64,000 nucleotides of DNA from Sipunculus nudus (lineage: Eukaryota > Annelida > Sipuncula > Golfingiida > Sipunculidae): contig CM049308.1 of NCBI GenBank assembly GCA_026874595.1, positions 25,716,367 through 25,780,366 of the forward strand, given 5' to 3'. Below the pieces are notes generated by a model. That model saw only the letters and a list, made by a program, of their open reading frames with translations. It did not search any database and was not told the origin of the DNA. Position 1 is the stretch's first letter, and every line of letters begins with the position of its first letter. Shown here in pieces: positions 1 through 11,582 of the stretch. Both the position numbers and the translations under genes were made by a program.

Positions 1-1690
1 AAAAGGTTTAAGAGGTCCGGCGTATGGCATTATTGCAATAAATACAAAAAAAGGTAAATTTAAAAGTTTCAACGTAACCTTCCTCATAGTCATAAGACGA
101 ACAGCTGATTAATGGGAGAAAAATAATTTGATAGCCATATACATTAATTTCCCATATATTATAAATTTTCACCCATGAAATAATAATATTATATGTGGTG
201 AGGGAGCATATGCTGCACATTAGTGCGATTACACCCTTATCAACGCAATACCCATACACCTCTCTCAGACACCCTTACACAAACACAAGAAAAGTATCAT
301 ACATATTCTATTTTATACTGTATTCTTTATCAGAGTTTACATGCATGTGGAATTAGGCAAGGTGACCGAATTCAATTCATTGTGATAATATATGTTTTAC
401 TCACCCACGGAACACCTAAAACGTCAACACGCTTTTTTTTATAGTGTAATACACTCAAGTGTACATGGAAAGTGAGCTTGTATGCAAAATTTACATCTAT
501 ATATTGACAAAACATCTTCTGGAGGAATAACAATATAATTTCAAAATCTTATTTATAGATTATAGGTTCTTTCTCTATGCTTGAACGAATTTCATTGCAT
601 AAATGAACTTAATTGTGCTTGACACACAATGGAAACAGATCGATCGAAAATCTTCCGGGGTGCATTGGAGTTGTAAGTATCACCATGCTTATTAAATATC
701 CAAGGTAGTCCATGGGCCAGACACATTTTCGGTGTCAAGAAAGTAACAATTTCTATCTACTTTACATTTCTCTGGATGGCAGTGCAAAATGAGTAGCTTA
801 ATGTGTATTACAGGCCTCTAAATTCGGCAAACAAAAATAATGAAATATCCAAGGTAGTCCATGGGCCAGACACATTTTCGGTGTCAAGAAAGTAACAATT
901 TCTATCTACTTTACATTTCTCTGGATGGCAGTGCAAAATGAGTAGCTTAATGTGTATTACAAGCCTCTAAATTCGGCAAACAAAAATAATGAAATATCCA
1001 AGGTAGTCCATGGGCCAGACACATTTTCGGTGTCAAGAAAGTAACAATTTCTATCTACTTTACATTTCTCTGGATAGCAGTGCAAAATGAGTAGCTTAAT
1101 GTGTATCACAGGCCTCTAAACTCGGCAAACAAAACTAATGACATTTTGAAAAATAAATGTTGGCAAACGAAATGGTGTGAGGGAAACAAAAATGACAATA
1201 GGATGGCTTTCACTGTTCCGATCCTCACAATCGATGCAGCAACTGAAAGCACAGAAGGTAAAGATTATATTAAAGGTCATTGCAGGTTTACATCGAATAT
1301 ATTAAGGCCATCTTCTTTTCAATTATGACCTTTAAATCTTTAATGGCATTGAAAGCTTAACTTAAATTAAAATGATAATGGAACTAGAGGGTTTAACATT
1401 AGAACTGCAGAAACCTGGCTCTCCCTTGTGATAGTTTCTCACTTTATATATCATTTTACTAAGAAATAAACGTGCTTTCGGAAACAATTGTCATGTTTTG
1501 AGCTTCATATATGCAATTGGCAAGGTCATGCAGAGTCAAATGCGTGGAGCTTATTTGTTTGGAGACAGATGTTAAATATCCAGTTTGGTAATGGCCTTGA
1601 AACACTATAATCAAATTTTTAATGTAAGTGGCAATTGAGACAACTAATTGTCTTAAGCCAAACTTGGTGATCAAGTCAATGGAGGGAGAG
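1..1690 (+). repeat. Dispersed repeat family R1, copy 1 (inverted partner at 49.3-50.7 kb)
   Basis: Nearly the whole segment reappears as its reverse complement at 49310-50700. Anchors seen in both are the start (AGGTTTAAGAGGTCC), the text around 440-530 (CATGGAAAGTGAGCTTG), the 600-660 block (AATGGAAACAGATCGATCG) and the end near 1620-1685 (GTCTTAAGCCAAACTTGG). A shorter related stretch lies at 31915-32130, and another, inverted, at 59130-59240. No open reading frame of useful length is present, so it behaves like a non-coding interspersed element. The left end is cut by the window edge. Class unknown. Confidence 0.75.
694..1140. repeat. 149-bp tandem triplication inside R1
   Basis: The unit beginning AAATATCCAAGGTAGTCC starts at 694, 843 and 992, an exact 149-bp period, and the copies differ by only a few bases. 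The inverted R1 partner at 49.85-50.0 kb has a single unit, so the expansion happened in this copy after the two separated. Confidence 0.9.
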
Positions 1691-3030
1691 GGAGGGGAGG
1701 CAGTGTCACAGCACTGAACAGGGCTGTTTACAACCCGCGAACCACCTGACCATGTGTGAACACGCCAGTTACTCGGTACATTTCATAGTTTATACAATCA
1801 TGGGAATTCCCACTCCCTTGGGAAATATGCTTATTTCCCTGGAAAATAACAACCCTGCTTGTAATAATAAACGGCATCATACAGCATTAATAAGTGATGT
1901 CCTTCATTTACTAGACTTATCATTGTTATAATAGTCCACATGACACGAGTGGAGACGGCAGCAATCGCCATACAATTATAGTTAGTGATGTTGTTTTCTA
2001 TCACATTCAAATTGTTATTTAAAATAACAGAGTGAAGCTACAAATAAACCTGTGTCAAAACATTTAGAAGAGTCAGCATTTCAGGTTGCTCAAAAATATG
2101 CTTAATTTAGGGATTGCAAGGTTTCACCAGGATCTCTCAGCATTAAAAGAACATCAGCATAAAAAAATCCGCATTGTGCATGAAATGCCTACGTCATAAC
2201 CAACAATTCGTTTTCGACGTAAAACATATTAATATAACCTACATGTAATATGGCCGTATTATCTCCACGCCTACATGATTGGTTTATGATTAAAAACTAA
2301 CAACTGAAATAACATAGTTATCAACTATAACCCAAGAAAGTAATGGAGAAATAATTTAACGTAGAATTAAAATTTGCACACTCCATTGGTTCTGAAAAGG
2401 TTGACAACAGGTTACAAAAAGCCAGTTGTTAAACAGGATAAAAAAGCAAGGCGTTAAACTCTACATAAAACTGCCAGGGTATCTGGGTACATGCAAGGAT
2501 ATACCTAGTTTTCAATAAAACGATACCACCCTTCAGTGCGGCTGTACTTTAACATCCAGGCCATAGATATGTACGACAAATGCAGGAGACGGCTTGTACA
2601 TTTCAGTGTCACAGCTGGTCTTGTTTACCTGACGATGCTTCAGTGACGTGTTGCCTGATATATTTCATTAACGTATACCCAGCGGTACCTGTTTCTTCCT
2701 ATGTTCTTATAAACTACAACACCTTGCGTTTTTCAATTATCACCGATTATATTGGCATTTTGTAAGAGTATAATATTGATTTCTAAATTATGAGTTCAAC
2801 ATTCTTGCATATAATTTTTATGTTGAGTTGATCAGATATGCTGTGAAAACTTTTTTAAGGTCACATTACAAAGTAGGATGCGGCAACAATGCGACCATAT
2901 TTAGTATAACAAGCTGTACTTTAACATAAACATAAAGTGACAACTATTGTTTTAAAAGTAACATACTTTTTTTCAGGCAAGACTTTATTTTATACTTTTT
3001 CCATACTTTTTTTACAGGGGCTTGATACTT
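1691..3030. other. Non-coding AT-rich interval
   Basis: No convincing coding sequence or RNA gene seen. The stretch 2545-2640 (AACATCCAGGCCAT and the following GTCACAGCT block) resembles 32065-32130, so part of this interval probably belongs to the R1 element family. Confidence 0.5.
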
Positions 3031-3039
3031 TTTAAACAA

Positions 3040-3366
3040 TTATATTTCACACTGAATGATTTGTGGATGTCCGTAAGCCCCATAAATCTCCTTTAGTATT
3101 TTTGCGACCTCAGCACTCGATTTCGAAGCCAAAACCTTTAACCAAACAGTTCTACTGTATACTTCAATCACTGTTAAAATATATCGGTAAGTTTTACCTC
3201 CTGTGGTTATGGTGTGTAATTCGACCAAACATCTGATAGATCTATTTGATGACGAACTTGAAGAGCATCGGCATGAACAGATTTCGGTTGGGCCATATTG
3301 GTGAAGCGAGTATTCAGGATCTGATGAACGGTTCACGTAGCTTGTATATTCCTTGCCGAAATGCAA
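3040..3366 (-). pseudogene. Integrase core (rve) fragment of an LTR-type element
   Basis: The minus-strand frame contains GGKTYRYILTVIEVYSR, then SKSSAEVAKILKEIYGAYGHP and a final IIQCE. This is the pattern of an RNase-H-fold integrase core around the first catalytic Asp (usually ..ltviDvySR) and the second one (usually ..P..iqsDnG). Integrases join element DNA to the genome. Both key positions look decayed: the first Asp is Glu (IEVYSR) and the second motif reads QCE. The zinc-binding N-terminus and the C-terminus are missing, and the upstream side runs into a serine-rich stretch and then the GC palindrome array, so this is a dead fragment. It could derive from a Ty3-type element or a domesticated integrase gene; the family is not resolved. 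Confidence 0.6.
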
Positions 3367-3399
3367 CAGTATTTGCCTTCCCTATGTGCGGCAGAAACT

Positions 3400-4037
3400 G
3401 CCGCGCGTCAAACGCATTCGTTTGCCGCGCGGCCAGTCCTTTTCCATGTGAGCGTTTTCTTTTTGTTTGCCGCGCGGCAATCGCATGCCTTCCTGACACA
3501 ACTGAACAGACTTAAACATACGAGTACGGGTAAGGGTGCTTTTCCATGTACGCGTTTTGCAAGCGTTTGCCGCGCGGCTGCCGCGCGGCGAAAATCCAAC
3601 CAGTTTAAAAGTCATGTGCTATTTCCATGTATGCGATTGCCGCGCGGCAAACGCACGCGTCAGTTTTTGAATCCAGCAGTGCTGGATTTCTGCGTTTGCC
3701 GCGCGGCAAACGCATGGGAATTCCGCCTTAATGACGTCACATTTGGGGGTTTCCTCGTACTCGTGTGTTAAAGTCCGTTCTGTTGTGTCAGGAAGGCATG
3801 CGATTGCCGCGCGGCAAACGCATACAAAACGCTCACATGGAAAAGGACTGGCCGCGCGGCAAACGCATGCGTTTGACGCGCGGCAAACGCAGAAATCCAG
3901 CACTGCTGGATTCCAAAACTGACGCGTGCGTTTGCCGCGCGGCAATCGCATACATGGAGAGAGCACATGACTTTTTATTGGTTGGATTTTCGCCGCGCGG
4001 CAAACGCTCGCAAAACGCGTACATGGAAAAGCATCCG
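3400..4037. repeat. CpG-rich fold-back array of GCCGCGCGGC palindromes
   Basis: Ten exact copies of the palindrome GCCGCGCGGC occur at 3424, 3469, 3569, 3580, 3639, 3698, 3806, 3851, 3934 and 3992, with decayed copies at 3400 and 3875. Several extend to CGTTTGCCGCGCGGCAAACG. They are spaced by conserved linkers (CCATGTACGCGTTTT, AATCCAGCAGTGCTGG, GTCAGGAAGGCATGCG). Left block A' (3410-3532) is the reverse complement of 3755-3874, and left block B' (3535-3716) is the reverse complement of 3865-4037, so the order is A' B' spacer A B, an interlocked rather than nested inverted repeat. The spacer holds TGACGTCA at about 3731. Frames through it give only repetitive Arg/Ala/Cys peptides on both strands, so it is not coding. 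It is far more GC-rich than its surroundings. Confidence 0.9.
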
Positions 4038-4103
4038 TCTCTTTTCGAATTAAATTTCGTTTGTTTTGCAGATAAAACTAGCCTGTTCTTAAAGTATAGC
4101 TGA

Positions 4104-5050
4104 CTAGAGCCCCGTTTTTTTCCCCGATTAATATTTATTTTTTTCTGTTTTAAATAAATCAGAATTCCAGAATGTTCCGTTTTATCTTTATATTTTATGT
4201 AATATAATTGCTACATACTATAAAGAGTAAAATCTTGTAAAAGGATGATTTAATGGATTATGCGTTCAATAAGCTGTGTATATGCTTTTAATTTATTACT
4301 GCTATCATTGATGCCATAGTTACTTAATTCAACGCGCGAGTTCACTGAATCGGCAAGACGGCTGGTCTTCATATGTAAACAAATCAGTAAGGACTTGCTC
4401 TGTCTGCGTTTTACCGTCGATAATTTCAAACATTTGAAACAAGTATGACAATTTTATATTCAAAGCTATTTCGCCTCAGAGACGCGATGACATGCAGCAA
4501 GATCGGGCTTTCCCGCTAGTAGATTTTGATCTGTTTGCTTCTTTAATATGGTTATGCGTGACCACAACTGGAACTCCTACACCCAAAAAAATTTCACATC
4601 GTTGGTTACTCATGTCTTTTAACCTTTGTAAAACGTTTGTTAAATGGACTGAATAAGTGAATCTGGAATAATTCTGACTTTGTTCGGCAGATTACCACCG
4701 CACGGCGAAACCGCATGATTTTATGTCAGATAATCATTATTGGCGGTATCTGCGTTTCAAGCATGTTCGTTAATAATCCTAACATCAAAGCTTGGTGCTA
4801 AATGTATCGGTTGGGAGCCGAAACTGGCACTTTGCTTGTTACGTAGATGGCTGGTGCAGTTTGAAAGATTTTTTTTACAAGATATTGGCTGAGAATTTCT
4901 TTATTTGCAGTTTAATCTGCTTTAAATCCGTCTTTCCGCCATATTCCTTGCATCTAATATAAATCCGTTTTTTAACACTAATTCCGTTTTCGAACCCTAA
5001 TTCCGTTTTCTTTCAGTTTTTCCGTTAAAACGGAAAAAACGGGGCTCTAG
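4104..5050. mobile_element. 947-bp non-autonomous DNA transposon with TIRs and CTGA target duplication
   Basis: The left end reads CTAGAGCCCCGTTTTTT and the right end is its inverse, AAAAAACGGGGCTCTAG. The ends are flanked directly by CTGA at 4100-4103 and at 5051-5054, a 4-bp target-site duplication. Subterminal CCGTTTT/AAAACGG motifs recur near the right end (4985-5040). No transposase-like frame is present, so it would depend on a partner. Several superfamilies make 4-bp duplications (Sola1 and Ginger among them), and the terminal bases alone do not choose between them. Confidence 0.8.
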
Positions 5051-6150
5051 CTGACCATTGGATACATTAAAAAAATCTAGATTGTCGTGATACCGATTGT
5101 AAGCACTGCGTTCAACTCTAGTCCGTTCCTTTACAGGAACATGGAACTCGCCATTGACAATCTTTACAATTGTTCTATATGTATCAGTCAATTTCGTTTG
5201 GGCCTCGTTTTTCACGTTGTGTTTCCTTTGATGCCTCCAGATCAGCCAGAAGGAGAAGCAGAACCATCACAATCTTAATCGCCTGTATATTCAACTATTA
5301 CTTTATGTAGGAAAGCTGTGCGCTGCATATGTCTTCCTTCAAACGAACTGGATTGCATTTAAGCAGAATATGCCGAAAACATCAAGGAACTGCTCGGAAA
5401 AAAAAATCCCATTTAAACCACTGTCAAGTCATGGTCCCTAACGTTAATCTTACTTTTGACATTAATACACCAATAATTGCGAACTCTGCCATGGGGGTTA
5501 ATATTTTAACTCTGTTTGTTTGTTTATCTGTTCTTCTTTGTTAGCAACATTTCTCAAAAAGAACTAACGGATTTTGATGAAATTTTAAAGATAGATCGGA
5601 AATGATACAAGAGCAACTGATTAAATTTCGGGGTGTTTCGGATCACCATCTGAATCCAAGAATTTTTTAAAGGATTTAATTCCAAAACAATGCTACATCC
5701 CCGACAATACCACATGGAGGTTATAAGAAAGGTCTGAGCTCTCTGAGTGCTTATATTTAGTTTTATGCCTTTACTCGCTAAACATTATGAAACATAACAT
5801 TCTGTTAAAAACTCGTGCATAGATTAGAAATCCTTGTAGTATCAGAAATATGTGAAAACTAGATATTTCTTGGCACGACAGGTGCCATAGTATCCCCAGA
5901 CAATTAACCCCCCCCCCCCCCCTCAAGCCCTTGATAAGATGCATCTAACCTGTAGGTTTGCTGTAGTTAATGATGTAATTTCATTTTAACATTATCGCTG
6001 CTGTGACCATGAAAAAATGTATCTAGGTCATCCATGTTCAAATTTGACCTAGCTGTTGATAAGATCCATCAAATTTGTTGGTTTGGTGACTGTACCTTAA
6101 ATTCTTACAAAGTTATTCCGTTTAAACATCATTTTAACATGAAAACAGAC
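5051..6150. other. Interval without recognised genes; homopolymer C run
   Basis: Short frames on both strands at 5087-5278 do not resemble a known family. A C17 run lies near 5907-5923, and 5889-5900 carries GTATCCCCAGAC, similar to the hairpin at 7053-7079. From about 5930 the text (GATAAGATCCATC, TTGACCTAGCTG) looks like the head of the tandem-core repeat element that follows. Confidence 0.45.
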
Positions 6151-6154
6151 ACAA

Positions 6155-7080
6155 GGTGGCACCACCTGTCTTCTGCAAAAGACAAAGCTATCTAAGATCT
6201 TCGGTCAATTTGATTTTTGGATCATTCCATGTATCCTTTATTGAGACATTAAAGATTTTGTGTGAATTTCACCAAATACGGGAATATTCAAGGTCAAGGC
6301 CACTCTCATAGGAAAGGTCATGATTCTAATTTAAATAAACATCCCATAACCCATATCTATGTATATGCATAATATAAAAAATCTGTCCATTAGTTTTTTA
6401 TTTATAATGCTCACAGTAGTCAAGTGGCGAATTTGGGGGTATTAAATGGCACCAAAACAAGTAAAGAATAATAGACGGCGCCACCAGTTTCTGGAACATG
6501 ACAACCCTATCCATGATGCAAGATTTCTTGAGATATTTACGAATTTGTGTGATTTTCCCCAAAATTGGACCTATTCAAGGTTAAGGACACTCATAGGAAA
6601 GGTCATGACCCAAATTTAAATTACCATCATCCCATAACCAATATCTATGTATATGCATAATACAAAAAACATATGTCCATTAGTTTTTGACTTATAATGC
6701 TCACATTACTGTCAAGTGGCAATTTTTGGGGTATTAAAAGGCACCAAAACAAGTAGAGAATAATAGGTGGCGCCACCAGTTTCTGGAACATGACAACCCT
6801 ATCAATGATCTTTGATCAACTTGATTTTGGGATCAATCCATGCAAAATTTCATGAGATATTTAAGAATTTGTGTGATTTTCCCTAAAATTGGACCTATTC
6901 AAGGTCAAGGAAACTCTCCTAGTAAAGGTCATGACCTTATATTAATAGGCGTCGTCTGCTCACCCATATCTATACATATACAAAGTTTGAAATCTTTTCT
7001 CGTGAACTATTTTTTGAGTTATCGCGCCAACAAGATTTATATGGAAAACATAGTATCCCCCGACTTCGTCTGGGGATACA
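6155..7080 (+). mobile_element. Tandem-core repeat element A (three ~300-bp units plus 3' hairpin)
   Basis: Three head-to-tail units start near 6155, 6478 and 6768, each opening with GGTGGC(A/G)CCACC followed by AGTTTCTGGAACATGACA or a close variant. Each carries TTGTGTGATTTTCCC, CCTATTCAAGGT and AAAGGTCATGACC. The last unit is followed by a strong hairpin at 7053-7079 (GTATCCCC arm, GACTTCGTC core, GGGGATAC arm). The same architecture, tandem core then terminal hairpin, recurs at 11.6-12.8, 53.9-55.2 and 61.4-62.7 kb. Non-autonomous bivalve elements with tandem-repeat cores (Pearl/CvA type) are known; membership here is inference. Confidence 0.7.
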
Positions 7081-7096
7081 ATAATATAGAGGGAGA

Positions 7097-8529
<1,433 letters not shown>

Positions 8530-8530
<1 letters not shown>

Positions 8531-9240
8531 TCAGAAAGAATTCTAATGGTTGCTTACCCTTTACCCATAACTAACATCCACTCGTATAATGTTTTTAAAT
8601 TGAATCATGCTGTCTGTAAAAATTCTAATGGTTCCTTCCAACAAATACCTTGTACCTTGATTGACCAATTTCTTAATAAATATGCCTAAACCATATAGTC
8701 ACAAATAAGACTTATGATTTTCTCTCATATACAACCGGTATCACATGAACCCAAAATATCCAATTACTGAATAAAAAATAAATAAAATATGCTATCTAAA
8801 ATGGCCATTGGTTTTCCTTAAAATCTATACACTGCAAAAACTCAAAATGATCAAAGGCCATTATCTGAATTACTTATGAACAAGAATGGCAATGGTATTA
8901 ATCTTGCAAAGGGCTCTAACATTCTAGCACTATATAAAGTGAAGCATGGACCAATCTCTGTATTAAAAATTAATGACATGGTCTTCAAAGTGGTCATGTC
9001 TTATCTAACATGTATACATCTCTCAACTCAAAAAATGCCAATGCCTGCACCAAACATTAATGATATGGTTTCCATAACTAACATATACTCAGTAATATCA
9101 ATAATGGCAAGCCATGTATTAAACATAAATCGCATGAACTCTGTTAAGGCAACTGATTACATTAAACATTTGTCCTACATAAACTCAACAATGGCCAAAC
9201 CCTGTATTTACATTTGTAACATTTTCCACATTTTATCTTA
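8530..9240. repeat. Degenerate ~70-90-bp tandem repeats
   Basis: Variants of ATTAA(A/C)ATTAATGACATGG and of AATGGC(A/C)A recur at about 8958, 9044, 9113 and 9200, spaced 69 to 87 bp, with weaker copies upstream (TTCTAATGGTTGCTTACC at about 8540 and its relative at 8625). The open frame 8876-9265 on the plus strand is made by this repetition and has no recognisable domain, so I do not call it a gene. Confidence 0.5.
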
Positions 9241-9339
9241 CATACAGGAAACGCATCGATGCTAGACAGAATGCATGACAGCTGTGACAGGACTGATACT
9301 TGCCAGTCTCCTATTGTTACGAAGACAAATTGCTCAGGG

Positions 9340-9430
9340 GAATACATTGGGCCGATCCCGGATTCGAACCCATGTAGGTGGCGCACAAGTCCGGCGTACC
9401 AACCGCTTCGCTAGAAAAACAAGTTTCACT
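9340..9430 (-). mobile_element. tRNA-derived SINE head with pol III A and B boxes
   Basis: On the minus strand TAGCGAAGCGG (9413-9403) matches the internal A box and GGTTCGAATCC (9370-9360) matches the B box exactly. The 32-nt gap is what a tRNA body would have. The presumptive acceptor strands (TTTTT before the A box, GATCGGC after the B box) do not pair, so this is not a functional tRNA gene. The downstream body on the minus strand runs towards about 9250. The B-box-containing end resembles the heads of many invertebrate SINEs; no named family is assigned. Confidence 0.75.
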
Positions 9431-9462
9431 AGCGAGACAGTTCGGTCCGCTTTTATGTCACC

Positions 9463-9465
<3 letters not shown>

Positions 9466-9529
<64 letters not shown>
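9466..9529. repeat. Compound (TA)n(GA)n microsatellite
   Basis: A TA run of about 33 bases joins directly to a GA run of about 31 bases, next to the SINE head. Confidence 0.97.
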
Positions 9530-10005
9530 CAGGTTCTATATGGACTGATGGTAAGATTATGCACACAATAGTGCTGGTCGTGCAATATAGATAACATTGT
9601 ACACCAAATACATATGATACTGTGCAAACAGGAACACTTGATAATGTAATATGGTGTACCTGTTGTATGTTGAATTCTTTTTAATTTAGAACCCAATATT
9701 GTTACTCGAACAAAAGACAATATAATCGGGGATAGTGGAAATGTGCATGGTGTAACAGTTTATTAGAACAGAAAGCCGAAACAGGTACCCCTTGGTATAC
9801 GTTAATAAACGCACCGTCAGGTTAACAGGACCAGCTGAGACCATGAAATTTACAAATTGACTCCCGATATTGTTGTACAATAGTGCACTGGTTGTTAAAA
9901 GTACACGTATTTAAACAACAAATTCATGCATGTACCAAGATAGTCATGGTATTTTTAAGTAGAGTTCATTGGTTAGACCCTAGCTATTTATTTTAAGAAC
10001 AATGC
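9530..10005. other. Interval with no recognised feature
   Basis: Low-complexity AT-rich sequence; the short minus-strand frame 9686-9880 has no recognisable motif. Confidence 0.5.
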
Positions 10006-10009
10006 GTAA

Positions 10010-11340
10010 GTATAGATGATGATGCGTCCGATGATGCGCTGGTGCGACTGTTTCTCCGGGCCTTAAAAAAACACACACCTGCACAACCCACAGATAAGTT
10101 ACATTGATGGCGTGCAACTCTTCCCATTGATCATACATGCAACGTTGCATCAAATGTAGGTGTAGTAAATCCATGCAGTGACCGAAAAGTTTGAAAGACA
10201 GCACAGTATGCTTTTTCTTGTATTGAATGGAAATCCGGAACAGGTCACATGGAGGTTGACCTGAGGTGGCTCACCTACTGGAACATTTGAAACACAGTTA
10301 TTAGAGGCTAAGTTCGCCCCCTCCCCTTCCCCAATTAATAGTCGTTGATATATGTTGCCAAGTGAGAAGATAGCTCCATCTGTGTTGGACGAAGGCACTC
10401 GTGTTGTGCTTTATATATTTCATGCCAACCAGAGGGTTATTATGTACATCCCGAAACATGGTAAATTCTCGGCCAAAGCAGGAAAGCTTGTTATCGGCGT
10501 CGTTCAGAAAAAGGTCTGAGGCTACACCTGACAATACTGAAATCAAACAAAATCTGTTGGGCTTAGAGGAGAAATATACAGAAATAATCACAGCGGAAGG
10601 ACAAGCTGTTCTTTCTGAGCAGGTTGTGTGTGAAGGGAATAAACTTATTCTACTGAAAAAGGTTGCCTAGCAAATATATCGCCTGGTGTAACAACATACA
10701 AAAAGATAATCTCCACAGACGAGTAATATCTTAAGTTGCAACTGTCAGCCTCTACTTATAGATTTAACAACTGGAACAAAGACCGGCAATTGCCAAGCAG
10801 AGCAAGGCATCAGATGACAAAGAAAGTCCCATAATGCTTGTTCACCAAGGACAGAATTTCCCAAATTGAGACAAGCATGGTGGTGCTGTGTTACCTCAGA
10901 GTGGCCACCAGAAACATTTGGTCTTGGTACCGAAGATTTCAACACTGTGGCTGGTGATTTCCTGGCAGACTTGGCTAATTTACAAGAACAGGACATGCGT
11001 AACATGTTAGAAGAGGCTGTTTCCTCTATAGTTGGAGCAGATGAGCATGCCCCTTCACATAATCCTGGTTCCAGTACCTATCACAACAAAGGACGCAACA
11101 TCCAAATACTAGACATGACACTTCAGTATTTTGATCTTGTGACCTCTCTCGCATCGAGGCGGGTAACGCCTACTAAGATGACTTTGTGCCAGAATCCAGC
11201 CGTGTACACTTTGCTTGGAGAAAACCAAACTGGGCAAATTCCTGAAGAGGCAGGTTGCTTTGCGCAAAACCTGGAAAAATTTCAAATTCAAACTGGATAC
11301 TTCCCTGACCTTGGAGAGCACAACTTCCTGTAAGCAGTGT
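10010..11340 (+). pseudogene. Transposase-like gene, decayed copy 1
   Basis: Three frames together carry a conserved protein pattern. The head is DDASDDALVR. Then come VVLYIFHANQRVIMYIP (10394-10444), KRSEATPDNTEIKQNLLGLE, and a region homologous to the KGCLAKNPPG segment of the second copy. The FHANQR and KGCL..PPG landmarks resemble a large invertebrate transposase-like family whose members read LDLFHAVQRI and KGCLSGIPPG; the assignment rests on memory of that pattern. Stops and shifts break it at about 10516, 10669 and elsewhere. The frame 10866-11333 continues the same homologous block without a recognised domain. An inverted homologue lies at 24380-25620. Confidence 0.6.
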
Positions 11341-11344
11341 GGAA

Positions 11345-11580
11345 CCGATCCTCTTTAGCCTCTGCAAAGTGTGTTGTTCTAGATTGAAAGGTGTTCATGA
11401 ACACTTTGCTACACGAAATCACCAATGACTAATAACGGGAAACTCTGCCAACTGAAACCCTAACTATGGAGAACTTGGAACTGATTTGCTTCAAAAATGA
11501 AAAATTAATTTCTTGACAACTTAGTTATCATTCAGAATCAATTTTTCCATGGAATTATCTTAAGAGGCTAAAACAAGAAC
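11345..11580. other. Short unassigned interval
   Basis: AT-rich sequence between the transposase-like copy and the next repeat element; nothing supportable seen. Confidence 0.4.
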
Positions 11581-11582
11581 AA

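Noticed and set aside
3400-4037. CRISPR-like array
   Set aside because: The repeats are palindromic and inverted with conserved linkers in an animal-type genome; there are no uniform repeat-spacer units and no cas genes.
3361-4103. Several overlapping open frames on both strands through the GC palindrome array
   Set aside because: They consist of repeated Cys-Arg-Ala-Ala peptides caused by the palindrome and occur in both strands and several frames, so they are shadows of the repeat.
8876-9265. 129-codon plus-strand ORF
   Set aside because: Coincides with degenerate tandem repeats and shows no domain.
9340-9430. Functional tRNA gene
   Set aside because: A and B boxes are good, but the acceptor strands do not pair, so a tRNA-derived SINE is the better reading.
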